From NCBI RefSeq assembly GCF_007565055.1, contig NC_044555.1:34028180-34092179 (forward strand): DNA of 64,000 nucleotides. The letters run 5' to 3'. Shown piece after piece: positions 1-11,543 of this stretch. The number at the start of each line of letters is the position of its first letter. Position 1 is the stretch's first letter. A program made the position numbers and the translations under genes. Under the pieces are notes generated by a model. It made no database searches, was not told the DNA's origin, and saw only the letters and a program-made list of their open reading frames with translations. Source of the DNA: Rhinopithecus roxellana. Lineage: Eukaryota > Chordata > Mammalia > Primates > Cercopithecidae.

Positions 1-2335
1 TTGTAGTTCTCCTTGAAGAGGTCCTTGACATCCCTTGTAAGTTGGATTCCTAGGTATTTTATTCTCTTTGAAGCAATTGTGAATGGAAGTTCATTCCTGA
101 TTTGGCTCTCTGCTTGTCTGTTACTGGTGTATAAGAATGCTTGTGATTTTTGCACATTAATTTTGTATCCTGAGACTTTGCTGAAGTTGCTTATCAGCTT
201 AAGGAGATTTTGGGCTGAGACAATGGGGTTTTCTAAATATACAATCATGTCATCTGCAAACAGGGACAATTTGACTTCTTCTTTTCCTAACTGAATACCC
301 TTGATTTCTTTCTCTTGCCTGATTGCCCTAGCCAGAACTTCCAACACTATGTTGAATAGGAGTGGTGAGAGAGGGCATCCCTGTCTTGTGCCAGTTTTCA
401 AAGGGAATTTTTCCAGTTTTTGCCCATTCAGTATGATATTAGCTGTGGGTTTGTCATAAATAGCTCTTATTATTTTGAGGTACGTTCCATCAATACCAAA
501 TTTATTGAGCGTTTTTAGCATGAAGGGCTGTTGAATTTTGTCAAAAGCCTTTTCTGCATCTATTGAGATAATCATGTGGTTCTTGTCTTTGGTTCTGTTT
601 ATATGCTGGATTACGTTTATTGATTTGTGAATGTTGAACCAGCCTTGCATCCCAGGGATGAAGCCCACTTGATCATGGTGGATAAGCTTTTTGATGTGCT
701 GCTGAATCCGGTTTGCCAGTATTTTATTGAGGATTTTTGCATCGATGTTCATCAGGGATATTGGTCTAGCATTCTCTTTTTTTGTTGTGTCTCTGCCAGG
801 CTTTGGTATCAGGATGATGTTGGCCTCATAAAATGAGTTAGGGAGGATTCCCTCTTTTTCTATTGATTGGAATAGTTTCAGAAGGAATGGTACCAGCTCC
901 TCCTTGTACCTCTGGTAGAATTCAGCTGTGAATCCATCTGGTCCTGGACTTTTTTTGGTGGGTAGGCTATTAATTATTGCCTCAATTTCAGAGCCTGCTA
1001 TTGGTCTATTCAGGGATTCAACTTCTTCCTGGTTTAGTCTTGGAAGAGTGTAAGTGTCCATGAAATTATCCATTTCTTCTAGATTTTCTAGTTGATTTGC
1101 GTAGAGGTGTTTATAGTATTCTCTGATGGTAGTTTGTATTTCTGTGGGGTCTGTGGTGATATCCCCTTTATCATTTTTTATTGCGTCTATTTGATTCCTC
1201 TCTCTTTTCTTCTTTATTAGTCTTGCTAGTGGTCTGTCAATTTTGTTGATCTTTTCAAAAAACCAACTCCTGGATTCATTGATTTTTTGGAGGGTTTTTT
1301 GTGTCTCTATCTCCTTCAGTTCTGCTCTGATCTTAGTTATTTCTTGCCTTCTGCTAGCTTTTGAATGTGTTTGCTCTTGCTTCTCCAGTTCTTTTAATTG
1401 TGATGTTAGAGTGTCAATTTTAGATCTTTCCTGCTTTCTCTTGTGGGCATTTAGTGCTATAAATTTCCCTCTACACACTGCTTTAAATGTGTCCCAGAGA
1501 TTCTGGTATGTTGTATCTTTGTTCTCATTGGTTTCAAAGAACATCTTTATTTCTGCTTTCATTTCGTTATGTACCCAGTAGTCATTCAGGAGCAGGTTGT
1601 TCAGTTTCCATGTAGTTGAGCGGTTTTGAGTGAGTTTCTTAGTCCTGAGTTCTAGTTTGATTGCACTGTGGTCTGAGAGACAGTTTGTTATAATTTCTGT
1701 TCTTTTACATTTGCTGAGGAGTGCTTTACTTCCAATTGTGTGGTCAATTTTGGAATAAGTGCGATGTGGTGCTGAGAAGAATGTATATTCTGTTGATTTG
1801 GGGTGGAGAGTTCTATAGATGTCTATTAGGTCCGCTTGGTGCAGAGATGAGTTCAATTCCTGGATATCCTTGTTAACTTTCTGTCTCGTTGATCTGTCTA
1901 ATGTTGACAGTGGAGTGTTGAAGTCTCCCATTATTATTGTATGGGAGTCTAAGTCTCTTTGTAAGTCTCTAAGGACTTGCTTTATGAATCTGGGTGCTTT
2001 AGGATAGTTAGCTCTTCCTGTTGAATTGATCCCTTTACCATTATGTAATGGCCTTCTTTGTCTCTTTTGATCTTTGATGGTTTAAAGTCTGTTTTATCAG
2101 AGACTAGGATTGCAACCCCTGCTTTTTTGTGTTCTCCATTTGCTTGGTAGATCTTCCTCCATCCCTTTATTTTGAGCCTATGTATGTCTCTGCATGTGAG
2201 ATGGGTCTCCTGAATACAGCAGACTGATGGGTCTTGACTCTTTATCCAGTTTGCCAGTCTGTGTCTTTTAATTGGAGCATTTAGTCCATTAACATTTAAG
2301 GTTAATATTGTTATGTGTGAACTTGATCCTGCCAT
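1..2335 (-). pseudogene. ORF2: L1 ORF2 (endonuclease / reverse transcriptase), frameshifted, partial
   Basis: ORF2p nicks target DNA and reverse-transcribes L1 RNA. The ATG is at 2335-2333, 63 bp after the ORF1 stop. The N-terminal endonuclease is clear (LNVNGLNAP, then CCIQETHL with the catalytic Glu). The first frame runs only 117 codons: near 2000-2010 about 20-27 bp are missing relative to family members, shifting frame to a stop at 1982. Endonuclease sequence resumes in another frame (GDFNTP near 1912-1935). The RT catalytic motif FADD is intact at 260-249. The window ends in the connector after the RT core, so the C-terminal Cys domain is not seen. Confidence 0.93.
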
Positions 2336-2398
2336 TATGATATTAGCTGGTTATTTTGCTCGTTAGTTGATGCAGTTTTTTCCTAGCCTCGATGGTCT

Positions 2399-3409
2399 TT
2401 ACATTTTGGCGTGTTTTTGCAATGGCTGGTACCGGTTGTTCCTTTCCATGTTTAGGGCTTCCTTCAGGGTCTCTTGTAAGGCAGGCCTGGTGGTGACAAA
2501 ATCTCTAAGCATTTGCTTATCTGTAAAGGATTTTATTTCTCCTTCACTTATGAAACTTAGTTTGGCTGGATATGAAATTCTGGGTTTAAAATTCTTTTCT
2601 TTAAGAATGTTGAATATTGGCCCCCACTCTCTTCTGGCTTGTAGAGTTTCTGCTGAGAGGTCTGCTGTTAGTCTGATGGGCTTCCCTTTGTGGGTAACCC
2701 GACCTTTCTCTCTGGCTGCCCTTCAGATTTTTTCCCTCATTTCAACTTTGGTGAATCTGGCAATTATGTGTCTTGGAGTTGCTCTTCTGGAGGAGTATCT
2801 TTGTGGCGTTCTCTGTATTTCCTGAATTTGAATGTTGGCCTGCCCTACTAGGTTGGGGAAGTTCTCCTGGATGATATCCTGAAGAGTGTTTTCCAACTTG
2901 GTTCCATTTTCCCCCTCACTTTCAGGCACCCCAATCAGACGTAGATTTGGTCTTTTTACATAATCCCATACTTCTTGCAGGCTTTGTTCATTTCTTTTTC
3001 TTCTTTTTTCTTTTGGTTTCTCTTCTCGCTTCATTTCATTCATTTGATCCTCAATCGCTGATACTCTTTCTTCCAGTTGATCGAGTCGGTTACTGAAGCT
3101 TGTGCATTTGTCACGTATATCTCGTGTCATGGTTTTCATCTCTGTCATTTCATTTATGACCTTCTCTGCATTAATTAGTCTAGCTGTCAATTCTTCCACT
3201 CTTTTTTCAAGATTTTTAGTTTCTTTGCGCTGGGTACGTAATTCCTCCTTTAGCTCTGAGAAGTTTGATGGACTGAAGCCTTCTTCTCTCATCTCGTCAT
3301 TCTCTGACCAGCTTTGATCCATTGCTGGCGATGGGCTGCGCTCCGTTGCAAGGGGAGATGCGCTCTTATTTTTTGAATTTCCAGCTTTTCTGCTCTGCTT
3401 TTTCCCCAT
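2399..3409 (-). pseudogene. ORF1: L1 ORF1 (RNA-binding chaperone) with one in-frame stop
   Basis: ORF1p is the trimeric RNA-binding protein of the L1 RNP. The start MGKKQSRKAGNSK is the usual primate ORF1 N terminus, so the ATG at 3409 is preferred over an upstream in-frame ATG at 3508. A charged coiled coil (about residues 50-150) is followed by the RRM (RPNLRLIGVPESEGENG). A TGA at 2725-2723 is codon 229, inside the RRM. The same frame then continues to the normal ending ATG-TAA at 2404-2399, giving 336 sense positions against about 338 in the human protein. The copy is therefore nearly full length but broken by a single stop. Confidence 0.93.
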
Positions 3410-4000
3410 CTTTGTGGTTTTATCTGTCTCTGGTCTTTGATGATGGTGACGTACTGATGGGGTTTTGGTATAGGTGTCCTTCCTGTTTGATAGTTTTCCT
3501 TCTGACAATCAGGACCCTCAGCTGTAGGTCTGTTGGAGATTGCTTGAGGTCCACTCCAGACCCTGTTTGCCTGGGTATCAGCAGCAGAGTTTGCAGAAGA
3601 TAGAATATTGCTGAACAGTGAGTGTACCTGTCTGATTCTTACTTTGGAAGCTTCCTCTCAGGGGTGTACTCCACCCTGTGAGGTGTGGGGTGTCAGACTG
3701 CCCCTAGTGGGGGATGTCTCCCAGTTAGGCTACTCAGGGGTCAGGGACCCACTTGAGCAGGAAGTCTGTCCGTTCTCAGATCTCAGCGTCCGTGTTGGGA
3801 GATCCACTGCTCTCTGCAAAGCTGTCAGACAGAGTCGTTTGCGTCTGCAGAGGTTCTGCTGCTTTTTTGTTGTTGTTATTTATCTGTGCCCTGTCCCCAG
3901 AGGTGGAGTCTACAGAGTCAGGCAGGTTTCCTTGAGCTGCTGTGAGCTCCACCCAGTTGGAGCTTCCCAGTGGCTTTGTTTACGTACTTAAGCCTTAGCA

Positions 4001-4045
4001 ATGGCGGGCATCCCTCCCCCAGCCTCACTGCTGCCTTGTGGTTAG
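4001..4045 (+). pseudogene. ORF0: L1 antisense ORF0 remnant, truncated
   Basis: Primate L1 5' UTRs carry a short antisense frame, ORF0, driven by the L1 antisense promoter. The plus strand here starts ATGGCGGGC and encodes MAGIPPPASLLPCG, similar to the ORF0 N terminus, but a TAG follows at 4043-4045 after 14 codons. Position (about 440 bp inside the L1 5' end) and orientation fit ORF0. The assignment is from memory of the family and no expression evidence is visible. Confidence 0.5.
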
Positions 4046-4423
4046 ATCGCCGCAGACTGCTGTGTTAGCAATGAGGGAGGCTCCGTGGCCGTGGGACCCT
4101 CCCGGCCAGGTGTGGGATATATTCTCCTGGTGTGCCTGTTTGCTTAAAGCACAGTATTGGGGTGGGAATTACCCGATTTTCCAGGTGTTGTGTGTCTCAG
4201 TTCCCCTGGCTAGGAAAAGGGATTCCCTTCCCCCTTGCGCTTCCCAGGTGAGGCGATGCCTCGCCCTGCTTCAGCTCTCGCTGGTCGGGCTGCAGCAGCT
4301 GACCAGCACCAATTGTCTGGCACTCCCTAGTGAGATGACCCCAGTACCTCAGTTGAAAATGCAGAAATCACCAGTCTTCTGTGTCGCTCGCACTGGGAGT
4401 TGGAGACTGGAGCTGTTCCTATT

Positions 4424-4434
4424 CGGCCATCTTG
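4424..4434 (-). promoter_or_regulatory. YY1 site at the L1 5' end
   Basis: The minus strand reads CAAGATGGCCG about 10-20 bp inside the L1 5' end, which is the known YY1 site setting accurate L1 transcription start. The match to the core is complete. Confidence 0.8.
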
Positions 4435-4524
4435 CTCCGCCCCCCCACTTTTGTGTGTTTCATAATGATAATTGTTCTTTTGCTTCTGTGTGTCGTATTT
4501 CCTTAAGCATTTCTTTTTCCTTTT

Positions 4525-4846
4525 CTTTTTTTTTTTTTTTTTTTGAGACAGAGTCTCTCTCTGTAGCCCAGGCTGGAGTGCAGTGGCGTGATCTCGGCTC
4601 ACTGCAACCTCTGCCTCCTGGATTCAAGTGATTCTCCTGCTCAGCCTCCTGAGTAGCTGGGATTATAGGCACATGCCACCATGCCCAAATAACTTTTTTT
4701 GTAGTTTTAGTTGAGACGGGGTTTCACCATGTTGGCCAGGCTGGTCTTGAACTCCTGACCTCATGATCTGCCCACCTCAGCCTTCCCAAGTGCTGGGGTT
4801 ACAGGTGTGAGCCACTGTAATCCATGAGCTCATGAGCCACCTGGCC
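4525..4846 (-). mobile_element. Alu: Alu with odd 5' end
   Basis: Poly-T head, then both antisense Alu arms. The 5' end is unusual: gagccactg is followed by about 21 extra bases with a repeated ccatgagctcatgag motif before the final ctggcc. Matching flanks aagcatttctt (4505-4515) and gagcatttctt (4850-4860) are the target-site duplication. Confidence 0.93.
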
Positions 4847-5101
4847 CATGAGCATTTCTTAAAAGGCCAGTCTAGTGGTGATGAATCCCTCAGCTTTTCT
4901 TCTCTGTGAAAGACTTTATTTCTCCTTCATTTATGAAGGATAGCTTGACTGGGTATAATATTTGTCTGACAGTTTTGTTCTTTCATCATTCAAATATATC
5001 ATCCTGTTCTCTCCTGGCCTGTAAGGTTTCTGCTGAGAAATCTGCTGTTATTCTGATGGGGGTTCCCTTATAAGTGACTAGCTACTTTATTCTTGCTGTT
5101 T

Positions 5102-5320
5102 TTAGAAGTTTCTCTTTGTCTTTTGGCAGTTTGATGTGCCATGGAGACCTTTTAAATTGTATCTGTTTGGGGATCTTTGAGTCTCATGTGTCCAGATGTC
5201 TAAAACTCTTGCTCGACTTGGGAAGTTTCCATCTGTTATTTCATTACATAGATTTGCTAACCCTTTCATTTTCTCTTCACCTTCTGGGACACAGAAAATT
5301 CGAATATTTGGTTGCTTCAT
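5102..5320 (-). pseudogene. ORF1: Old L1 ORF1 RRM fragment
   Basis: An open stretch of 72 codons containing NIRIFCVPEGEEKMKGL and QRSPNRYNLK, matching the RNA-recognition part of older L1 ORF1 proteins. It is part of the L1 spanning 4444-6430 and lacks any intact ORF1 start or end, so it is a fossil. Confidence 0.75.
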
Positions 5321-5354
5321 GGTGTCCCATATATCATATGGCTTTGTGCCTCTT

Positions 5355-5395
5355 CCCCCTCCTTTGCCTCCTCCTCCTCCTCCTTCTTTATCTTC
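5355..5395 (+). repeat. (CCT)n/(CTT)n pyrimidine repeat
   Basis: Tandem cct and ctt triplets directly upstream of an antisense Alu. On the other strand this is the purine-rich Alu 3' tail. Confidence 0.85.
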
Positions 5396-5403
5396 TTCTT
5401 CTA

Positions 5404-5683
5404 CAGTGTCTTGCTTGTTTGCTCAGGCTAAAGTGCAGTGGCACAATCATAACTCACTGAAGTCTCAGACTCCTGGGCTCAAGCAATCCTCCTACCTCAG
5501 CCTCCTGAGTAGCTAGAACTACAGATATGCGTGACCACACCTGGCTAATTTGTTGTTGCTGTTGTTAGTGATGGGATCTCGCTATGTTGCCCAGGCCGGT
5601 CTTGAACTCCTGGCTTCAAACGATCCTCTGCCTTGGCCTGCCAAAGTGCTGGGATTACAGGCATGAACCACTGCACCGAGTCT
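5404..5683 (-). mobile_element. Alu: Old Alu (AluJ-like)
   Basis: Antisense Alu with many differences from AluS/Y, including gatctcgctatgttgcccaggc typical of AluJ. The tail is the degraded pyrimidine repeat just upstream. Confidence 0.9.
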
Positions 5684-5832
5684 GTGTATTATTTTTATTC
5701 TTTTTTCTTTATTTTTTCTGACTGAGTTATTTCAAAAGACTTGTCTTTGAGTTCTGAGATTTTTTTCTTCTGCTTGATCTAGTCTATTGTTGAAGCCTTC
5801 AAATATATTTTGTATTTTATTTAGTGAATTCT

Positions 5833-6121
5833 GGGCCAGGCATGGTGGCTCACGCCTGTAATACCAGCACTTTGGAAGGCCAAGGTAGGGGGATCACTTG
5901 AGGTCAAGAGTTCAAGACCAGCCTGGCCAACATGGTGAAACCCCGTCTCTACTAAAAATGCAAAAATTAGCTAGGCATGATGGTGGGTGCCTGTAATCCC
6001 AGCTACTCAGGAGGCTGAGGTGGGAAAATTGCTTGAACCTGGAAGGTGGAGGTTGCAGTGAGCCGAGTTAGCACCATTGCACTCTAGCCTGGGCAACAGA
6101 GTGAGATTCCATCTCAAAAAA
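5833..6121 (+). mobile_element. Alu: Alu (AluS-like)
   Basis: Sense Alu from ggccaggcatggtgg to a short A tail. Flanks gaattct / aaattct suggest a short target-site duplication within the old L1. Confidence 0.93.
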
Positions 6122-6594
6122 TTCTCATTTATATCCAGAAATGTTTTTCTGATTTCTATGTCTTATTTTTCAGCATTCTCTTATCTCTCACAGTGCTTCT
6201 TTAGAATCGACATTTTGAATTATTTTTCCAGGTTTTGTACATTTCTTTTTGATTGAGATCTCTTGCTAGAGAATTATTATCTTCCTTTGGAGGTGTTATA
6301 TTTATTTTCTTTTTCATGTTTCCTGTGTCCTTACATTGACATCTGTACATCTGGAGTAACAGGCACTTCTTCCATTTATTTGAATTTGCTTTCATAGAGG
6401 AGGACTTTTTGCTGAAGATGTATCTATGATGTCCCTAAAATAAGAAAAAGGCTAAACAGGAGCAAAGGCAGAGGGAAGAACAATTAGGATGCTACTGAAA
6501 TTATTTAAGTAAGAGATGAATTATCAGCATGATCACAGTGAAAGTGTTAAGAAGTCAGAATGTAGAAATATTTTAAACTAAGAGTCAAGTATAC

Positions 6595-6945
6595 ACGATG
6601 GAGTACTATTTTAGCAATAAAAAAGAATGAGATATTGTCATTTGCAACAATATGCATAGCACTGGAGATCATTATGTTAAGTGAAATAAACCAGGCACAG
6701 AGACAAACATCACAGATTCTCACTTCTTTGTGGGATCAAAAAATCAACACAATTGAACTCATGGACATAGAGAGTAGAAGAATGGTTACCAGAGGCTGGG
6801 AACGGTAGTAGAGGAGGTGAAGGGGGAGTGGGGAGGAGGGTTAACATGTACAAAAAGCATCGTTAGAAAGAATAAGACCTAGTATTTGATAGTGCAACAG
6901 GGTGACTAGTCAAAAATAATGTTAGGTTTAAAACTTTCACAAAAA
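6595..6945 (+). mobile_element. L1: L1 3' end fragment
   Basis: Sense end of ORF2 and start of 3' UTR of an L1MA/L1PB-like element: gagtactattttagcaat, then gagatcattatgttaagtga, then ggttaccagaggctgggaac. It is truncated at both ends. Confidence 0.88.
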
Positions 6946-7750
6946 TATTTATTTTTTCCCTCTGTGCAAAATAGAGGCTTCTGTGTTTTCAGTAGTTGTT
7001 ATCAATTGATATATTCTTTCTTCATAAAAATCTAGCCTTGGAAGTATCATTTGCACAACAGGATCTTGCAAGATGCCAAAAATAAAAAATAAAAAACAAC
7101 TTGAGAAATTGTTGCCATGTCCTGTGAAAATAGCCTTCAAAAGAAACCTATAATTCTGATTGGTAGTCTTGTTTGATAATTTTTTGACCTTGTAATAATG
7201 TTGCAATTGACATCTCTGTGTGACTAAATAATTTAAATAATTACTTGTAATGTTGCTTTATCAAATCAGAAGTCAATCACTGGCACTTCCTCTCCCATCT
7301 AAATGACTTTTTAAGGCCCCATTACTTTGAAGAATGTCTCTTTTTAACAACAAAAAAAAGTGTGTTGCAAGATGGAAAACTCTATAACAATGACAGTAAA
7401 TGAACGGCTGTAGACACAATTAGGATGCATCTCACAAACATAAATTTCAAAAACAGGTAAAATTTATTTAAAATATTAATAGTCTAGGGTACTGGCAACA
7501 TTTGGGGAGACAGTGACCAGGAGGGGGTCCTGAGAGATGGCTTTAAAAGGAGAAATAACTACAGGATACTTTGGCGTAGGAATGAGATCCTATCATTACA
7601 GGAGTAGATGCTCTCAAGCCGGCAGGTATTTGGAAGTGCATCTTATTTTTCATTTGTCATTTCCCCTGGATGTATCTCTCCATTTAGAATTTTATAGAGA
7701 GTGACAACAGGGGTCTGGGGAAAGATGCTAATCTCCTTGGATCTTCTGAT
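6946..7750. other. No assignable feature
   Basis: AT-rich DNA in which I recognise no repeat or gene. Frames are short and lack codon structure. The 3' end (about 7600-7750) is the host sequence of the following Alu. Confidence 0.5.
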
Positions 7751-7762
7751 AATCATACCATC

Positions 7763-8062
7763 TTTTTTTTTTTTTTGAGACGGAGTCTCGCTCTGTCGCC
7801 CAGGCTGGAGTGCAGTGGCCGGATCTCAGCTCACTGCAAGCTCCGCCTCCCGGGTTCACTCCATTCTCCTGCCTCAGCCTCCCAAGTAGCTGGGACTACA
7901 GGCGCCCGCCACCTCACCCGGCTAGTTTTTTGTTTTTTTTTTTAAGTAGAGACGAGGTTTCACTGTGTTAGCCAGGATGGTCTCGATCTCCTGACCTCGT
8001 GATCCGCCCGTCTCGGCCTCCCCAAGTGCTGGGATTACAAGCTTGAGCCACCGTGCCCGGCC
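7763..8062 (-). mobile_element. Alu: Young Alu, AluYRa-like
   Basis: Nearly consensus antisense Alu with Old World monkey variants (ccggatctcagctcac, cacctcacccggctag, cccgtctcggcc, caagcttgagcc). A 12-bp target-site duplication aatcataccatc is intact on both sides (7751-7762 and 8063-8074), supporting a recent insertion. Confidence 0.97.
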
Positions 8063-8074
8063 AATCATACCATC

Positions 8075-8856
8075 TTAATACCATATAAATTATACCAAAA
8101 TAAACTAAATTCCTGGGAGATAAACTCAGAAGATTGACCCATCAAAATGGTGGAAGAAAAATAGTGCAATCCCAACAAAACTCCAATTTTAAAAAAGAAA
8201 GAAGAAAGGAGGGAAAGGGTTGGGGGGAGGAGGAGGAGAGACAAACAGAGAGAGACCTTAGTTCAGCATCACCTAGTCAGTGCATTTATTACATCCTGCA
8301 GGACACATAGGTGACAGGACAGTGAATCTCATGGTCATCAATTGTTGGATTACATCCTTAGAAGAGAAACGAGTCTTTTGTCAGCAAACCTGGATTCCCT
8401 AGGTTCTTCCTCCTGGCAGATTTTCCTTGTCCTGTCCTTCAGGGACAGTCCCAGGAGGAATACTGGAGATGATTGATCCCAGGGGATTATATGACTATAA
8501 CAGCCCACCTCTGGCTGGGGCTGGCATCTTTCTACTGAACACTGGGATTTCCAGAGGAGCAAGGACTCCCTGCCATGCTGGGTCAAAGTTTGGGGGTTTT
8601 CCTTGTTGGTGGCCTGACAATTTTTATTTTGAAGGACTCTGCTGTCCATATGCCAATGTTAGAAATTGTTTCACTACCTTCTAGCATTCAGATTTGGGAA
8701 TGAAACCATTGAAGGCAGTTTGATATTTTTTTGTTTGTGGCATTCCTTTCTGTCTGAAAAGTCAGCATAATGATTCAGAACTACATAGCTCTGATTCTTT
8801 TAACCTTTACAAAAACCTTTTTATTTTGAAATAATTACAGATTCATAAGCACAGAT
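8075..8856. other. No assignable gene; purine-rich patch
   Basis: Contains a strongly purine-rich stretch (about 8196-8266, gaaagaagaaaggagggaaa and ggagga runs) and otherwise mixed sequence. Short frames on both strands show no recognisable domain. Confidence 0.5.
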
Positions 8857-8940
8857 CGGATTTTGAGTCTCAGCTCTGCCACTTGCCAGCTGTGTCCTTG
8901 GTAAATCCTTTAAACTCTCTGAACCTAAAGTTATTTCTTT
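8857..8940 (+). mobile_element. MIR: MIR SINE fragment
   Basis: Core MIR sequence is readable: gagtctcagctctgccactt, then gccagctgtgtcc, then aactctctgaacct. This is an ancient tRNA-derived SINE, with both ends eroded. Confidence 0.8.
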
Positions 8941-9585
8941 AAACATTTCCATCACCAACCCCGCACCCAACTCCCAGAGCCATGCACTTATCAACAATGA
9001 TCTCCATCCACAGTCCTACTACTCTCCACTAATCAGATTCCTACCTGACTGTAGGTATCTCCAGTCCCTCTCCACTCCCACAGACCCCGTGATTTCTGAG
9101 CACTTAGGCAACACCACTGCATCTACCTGTACAGTGTGAAGGGCCTTAAAGTTTAGGGAGCCAGAAACATATGGTCTATAGTGCTGACTTGGGAGTTTAT
9201 CCACCAGTCTGCAACAGAATTCTGAGTGTTAGTGTCCATTATCCCATGGTCAGGACTTACGACCTTGATAACCTGGTGACCCAGCCAATTCTATCCCACC
9301 TCCAATCCCTATTTTCCCTAGTCCCTGCCCAGATCAATGCATTTTGTTGTTTTTCCTCTCTCCCTAATGCTTTGGCTTCCTTTCCCTTCATGTACTACAC
9401 TCCACACCTTCTCCTTGCTCTCTCGGATCCTTACAACAAACTCCCTGAAACTCCTGCTCTGTGGTGCACAACTCCTTTACATTCTCAATTTCAGTGGAAG
9501 TTACTTGCTCTTTCTACCTTAACTCAACCCTGGCAATCCCCAATCACCCTACTTCTACTGCAACTCTCTACAGTGAGGCTGCTCA
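8941..9585. other. Unassigned pyrimidine-rich DNA
   Basis: C/T-rich on the plus strand, in the style of ancient LINE2-type repeats, but I could not place it in a family. An open stretch of 149 codons ends inside the next Alu and is not credible as a gene. Confidence 0.4.
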
Positions 9586-9586
9586 T

Positions 9587-9765
9587 TCTTTGTTTGTTTG
9601 TTTGTTTGTTTGTTTTTTGAGACGGAGTCTCGCTCTGTGGCCCAGGCTGGAGTGCAGTGGCCGGATCTCAGCTCACTGCAAGCTCCGCCTCCCGGGTTTA
9701 CGCCATTCTCCTGCCTCAGCCTCCCGAGTAGCTGGGACTACAGGCGCCCGCCACCTCGCCCGGCT

Positions 9766-9803
<38 letters not shown>

Positions 9804-9919
9804 TAGAGACGGGGTTTCACCATGTTAGCCAGGATGGTCTCGATCTCCTGACCTCGTGATCCGCCCATCTCGGCCTCCCAAAGTGCTGGGATTACAGGCT
9901 TGAGCCACCGCACCCGGCC
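9587..9919 (-). mobile_element. Alu: Young Alu, AluYRa-like, inserted in another Alu's tail
   Basis: A (TTTG)n head, then a near-consensus monkey AluY. The central A-rich linker is expanded to a run of about 35 T (about 9767-9801). It sits in the poly-T of the older Alu that follows; tcattctttt recurs on both sides. Confidence 0.95.
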
Positions 9920-9925
9920 TCATTC

Positions 9926-10216
9926 TTTTTTTGAGACCGAGTCTTGCTCTGTTGCCCAGGTTGGAGTGCAGTGGTGCGATCTCGGCTCACTGCAGCCTCC
10001 ACTTCCCAGGTTCAAGCAATTCTCCTGCCTCAGCTTCCCAAGTAGCTGGGACTACAGGCGCCCGCCACCATGCCCGGCAATATTTGTATTTTTAGTAGAG
10101 ACAGGGTTTCACCGTGTTGGCCAGGCTGATCATCTTGAACTCCTGACCTCAGGTGATCCGCCCGCCTTGGCCTCCCAAAATGCTGGGATTACAGGCAAGA
10201 GCCGCCATGCCCGGCC
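9926..10216 (-). mobile_element. Alu: Alu (AluS-like), split from its left flank
   Basis: Complete antisense Alu. Its target-site duplication ggctgctcattctt is seen before the younger Alu (about 9574-9587) and after this element (10219-10232), showing insertion order. Confidence 0.94.
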
Positions 10217-10859
10217 AAGGCTGCTCATTCTTATGCTGCCCTTATATATCAGGGTGGAAACAAAAAGACAGTGTCATGACTCCACAATGCTACTGCCAGC
10301 CAAACTCCCTCTCTACTATGAAGAGGATCATGTTCCTTTGAGGCTCTGGCCATTTGGCTCTACCACTCTTCATCACTGTCACCTACAAACCTATGATATA
10401 CACCTTCATACATTTATAACATTGGCACTTGGCTAACAGCTCTCTTCATCACAACTACTGCCATCATTCTGGATTAATTCAATGTTCATCCTATCCAACA
10501 ACTTGGCCTCTTCTTTCCATGGCCTCATCTCTAACGTCCTTTTTCTACACTTATCTCAGTCACCTATGCCTACAGTTACATCCTGGGTCTTATCATAACG
10601 TGAAACTTCTCTACCTCAGAAACTTCCTATTTAAATATCCTGGTGGGACCAAAGCCTTCTCTCCTTACAGTCTGATACATTACTGCCTTCACTTCATCTC
10701 TTCTTAGACTTCGTCAAAATTGCTAGGCGAACTAACTCATCTTTCTACCTTTCTTTATATCTCTGCTGGGTCAATTTTTTCCCCATCCACTAAGAATCCA
10801 TGGTTCATGTTTTCAATGAATCCTTGTAAATAGCCCTAATTTGTTTTCCTCTTTAAAAA
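10217..10859. other. Unassigned pyrimidine-rich DNA
   Basis: Continues the C/T-rich sequence of 8941-9585 on the far side of the two Alus. Frames up to 92 codons show no recognisable domain. An ancient LINE or non-coding host sequence is possible. Confidence 0.4.
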
Positions 10860-11305
10860 TTTTTATCTTTAATTTTTATACTACATAGTAAATGAATATA
10901 TTTATGGGGTACATGAGATGCTTTGTTTTGATACAGGTATACAATGCGTAATAATCACATCAGGGTAAATGGGGTATCCATCACTTCAAGCCTTTATCCT
11001 TTCCTTGTGTTACAAACATTCCATTTATACTCTTTTAATTGTTTAAAATGTGCTATAAATTATTGTTGACTGTATTCACCTTGTTGTGCTATCAAATACT
11101 AGATCTTACTAATTCTATCTAACTGTATTTTTGTACCCATTAACCAACCCCACACCCCACCCCACCACTAGCCTTCCCAGCCCCTGGTAACCATTATTCT
11201 ACTCTTTATTTCCACGTGTTCAGTTGTTTTAATTTTCAGTTCCCACAGATATGGAAGAGCATGAAAAGTTTGTTTTTCTGTGCCTATCTTCGTTATTTTT
11301 TGTGT
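10860..11305 (-). mobile_element. L1: L1 3' end, truncated
   Basis: Antisense L1 3' UTR: atttatggggtacatgagat, then ttgttgtgctatcaaatact, then accccaccccaccactagcc. It is followed immediately by a second L1 3' end in the same orientation, so two L1s lie head to tail. Confidence 0.85.
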
Positions 11306-11543
11306 GATTTTTCTCTTTTTTAATTTTTATTTTTTGTGGGTACATAATAGGTGTATATATTTATGGACACATGAGATATTTTGATACAGTCATAAAATGT
11401 GTAATAATTACAACCACGTAAATGAGGTATCCATCACCTCATGCATTTACCCTTTGTGTTACAAACAATCCAATTATATACTTTTAGTTATGTTTAAATG
11501 CACAATAAGTTATTGTTGACAGTAGTCACCCTGTTGTGCTATC

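Larger units (their letters stand above)
1..4443 (-). mobile_element. L1: Young L1 (L1PA-type), 5' two-thirds, cut by window edge
   Basis: LINE-1 retrotransposon read on the minus strand: 5' UTR (about 4443-3410), ORF1 (3409-2399), a 63-bp inter-ORF spacer, then ORF2 running off the window at base 1. The 5' end is intact, with the C-rich start and YY1 site just inside 4443. Protein and UTR sequence are close to the primate L1PA consensus as I know it, so this is the youngest L1 here. It is not competent: ORF1 has a stop and ORF2 a frameshifting deletion. Target-site duplication cannot be checked because the 3' end lies outside the window. Confidence 0.95.
4444..6430 (-). mobile_element. L1: Older L1 (L1MA/L1PB-like) ORF1 and 5' UTR, with Alu insertions
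   Basis: After removing three Alus, the remaining sequence (4444-4510, 4860-5350, 5690-5830, 6122-6430) reads as antisense old-L1 ORF1 and upstream sequence. Examples are the segment with ggccagtctagtggtgatga and the gaggtgttatatttattttc-like 5' region. It abuts the 5' end of the young L1, which probably inserted into or beside it. Confidence 0.75.

Noticed and set aside
4038..4631. 197-codon open frame on the plus strand
   Set aside because: Runs through the antisense of a young L1 5' UTR into an Alu; the C-terminal part is ordinary Alu-derived peptide.
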